From: Acanthosepion lycidas | Taxonomy: Eukaryota > Mollusca > Cephalopoda > Sepiida > Sepiidae | Assembly: GCA_963932145.1 (NCBI GenBank) | Contig: OZ010613.1 | Coordinates: 38,958,514 to 39,022,513 of the forward strand | Reading direction: 5' to 3' | Length of the DNA: 64,000 bases | Part shown: positions 63,168 through 64,000 of the stretch, piece after piece | Layout of the letters: the number at the start of each line of letters is the position of its first letter | Numbering within the stretch: the stretch's first letter is position 1 | Program-made: the position numbers and the translations under genes | The notes under the pieces: model-generated | The model's database searches: none | What the model was told of the DNA's origin: nothing | Seen by the model: only the letters and a program-made list of their open reading frames with translations

Positions 63168-63995
63168 GAAACGCTAAAGTTGGAGGGGAGGGGATGTGCT
63201 ACCACGAGGGGTAAACAGAATAGAAATGTAATGAGAAACGGAAAGAAAGAATGGTAAATAAGAAGCTATTGATGAAAGAAAGAAAGAAAGCACGATAAGC
63301 AAGAAGTAGAAAAACTGGAAGAAGAAGAAGAAGAAGAAGAAGAAGAAGAAGAAGAAGAAGAAGAAGAAGAAGAAGAAGAAGAAGAAGAAAACGAGTAGCC
63401 GAAGAAGAAAAAAAAAACGCGGGGTTCGATAGAGAAAAGGAGAAAGAGGAAGGAAATGGAAAGGAACAAGAAAAAGAAAGACGATAAAGCGATAAGGGAG
63501 AAGAAGAAAATTGATATGAAGCAAGAAGAATAAAAAAGAGAAGAAAAAAGTGAAAAGAGGGAGAGGCAGAAGAAAGAAATGTAAAAATAAAAAAAATAAA
63601 AAAATAAAAAAAACAATTACGTTGATAAGAAAAGAGAACAAAAAGGAAAAGTGGAAGAAGAAAGGTGATAAAAAAGGTAGAAGAGAAAATGAAGAAGAAA
63701 TTTTATACTGAAATTGAACTAGTTTATGAAGAAGAAGAAGAAAAATGTAGGAGGAGGAGGAGGAAGAAGGGAGGAAAAGGCGTTTGGAAGAGGAAGAAAG
63801 CATAATAAGCAAAGGTCGGAAAAAGCGATGCGATGATGAAGACAAAACGGAAAACACAAGAAGAGGTTGAGAGAAAGGAGAATGAGAAGTGAGTCAAGTT
63901 AAACAACAACAACAACAACTATATTACATCCCCCCCACCAAAAAAAAAAAAAAAAATGAAAAAAGAAAGAAAGAAAAAATTGTCCCTGAAAATTG
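63168..63995 (+). repeat. Long polypurine tract with (GAA)n
   Basis: About 800 bases are overwhelmingly A and G on the plus strand, including an uninterrupted (GAA)n run at 63318-63389 and (GGA)n near 63750-63765. The strand bias is extreme. Long Ser/Phe/Leu ORFs on the minus strand are its mirror and not genes. Such tracts can form triplex (H-) DNA. Confidence 0.92.
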
Positions 63996-64000
63996 AAAGC

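Noticed and set aside
63174..63857. 227-codon Phe/Ser/Leu-rich membrane protein on the minus strand
   Set aside because: It is the complement of a GAA-rich polypurine tract; a second frame gives a poly-Ser ORF of similar length.

Overview
The window reads as intergenic nuclear DNA of an AT-rich animal genome. Nothing is prokaryotic: there are no operons or ribosome binding sites, and no long ORF outside tandem repeats. I could not recognise one intact host gene. Almost everything recognisable is decayed transposable elements (TEs), short interspersed elements (SINEs), miniature inverted-repeat elements (MITEs) and tandem arrays. A marine lophotrochozoan, perhaps a mollusc, is my best guess. 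It rests only on the TE mix, the many tRNA-headed SINEs and a recurring core (GTGGCACAAGGCCGAAAT) that I associate with mollusc repeats; it is a low-confidence inference.

Layout. 1-2.7 kb holds a MITE with 26-bp inverted ends, a tandem run of TIR-bounded MITEs and a SINE. 3.8-5.2 kb holds inverted copies of a hammerhead-like repeat and two opposed LINE tails. 8.1-12.8 kb holds LINE tails, a MITE pair, a reversed 5S/tRNA SINE with three 5S heads, a SINE cluster and an LINE reverse transcriptase (RT) piece. 12.85-14.05 kb is the first of four copies of a composite element built around a 30-bp repeat. 14.2-16 kb holds a SINE and two antisense LINE ends. 16.5-20.5 kb is a long relic of a Tx1/L1-like LINE. 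20.5-29.6 kb holds microsatellites, foldbacks, a 52-bp array, a dead mariner fragment and SINEs. 29.7-31.7 kb holds a TIR-bounded element filled with a 29-bp array, then a LINE relic whose YADD is YADG. 31.7-39.4 kb holds SINEs, palindromic MITEs, LINE pieces, composite copy 2 and two further arrays. 42.1-45 kb holds composite copy 3, with about 42 copies of the 30-mer, followed by a TA-flanked dead mariner. 45-48.6 kb holds SINEs and a 115-bp array grown from the 3' end of a LINE ORF. 49.8-51.5 kb is composite copy 4 with three nested insertions. 52.6-53.7 kb is a Tc1/mariner-like element with its terminus in four tandem copies. 54.1-58.2 kb holds a possible LTR, a 5S/tRNA SINE and LINE pieces. 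58.8-61.7 kb is an 84-bp satellite. 62-64 kb holds a 5S/tRNA SINE and a long polypurine tract.

Nothing here works as a pathway. The unifying biology is TE decay, plus a repeated habit: pieces of mobile elements (a terminal repeat, a LINE ORF end, a 5S head, a 30-mer in a composite element) have been amplified in tandem in place. Coordinates of repeat edges are by eye and may be off by some tens of bases.
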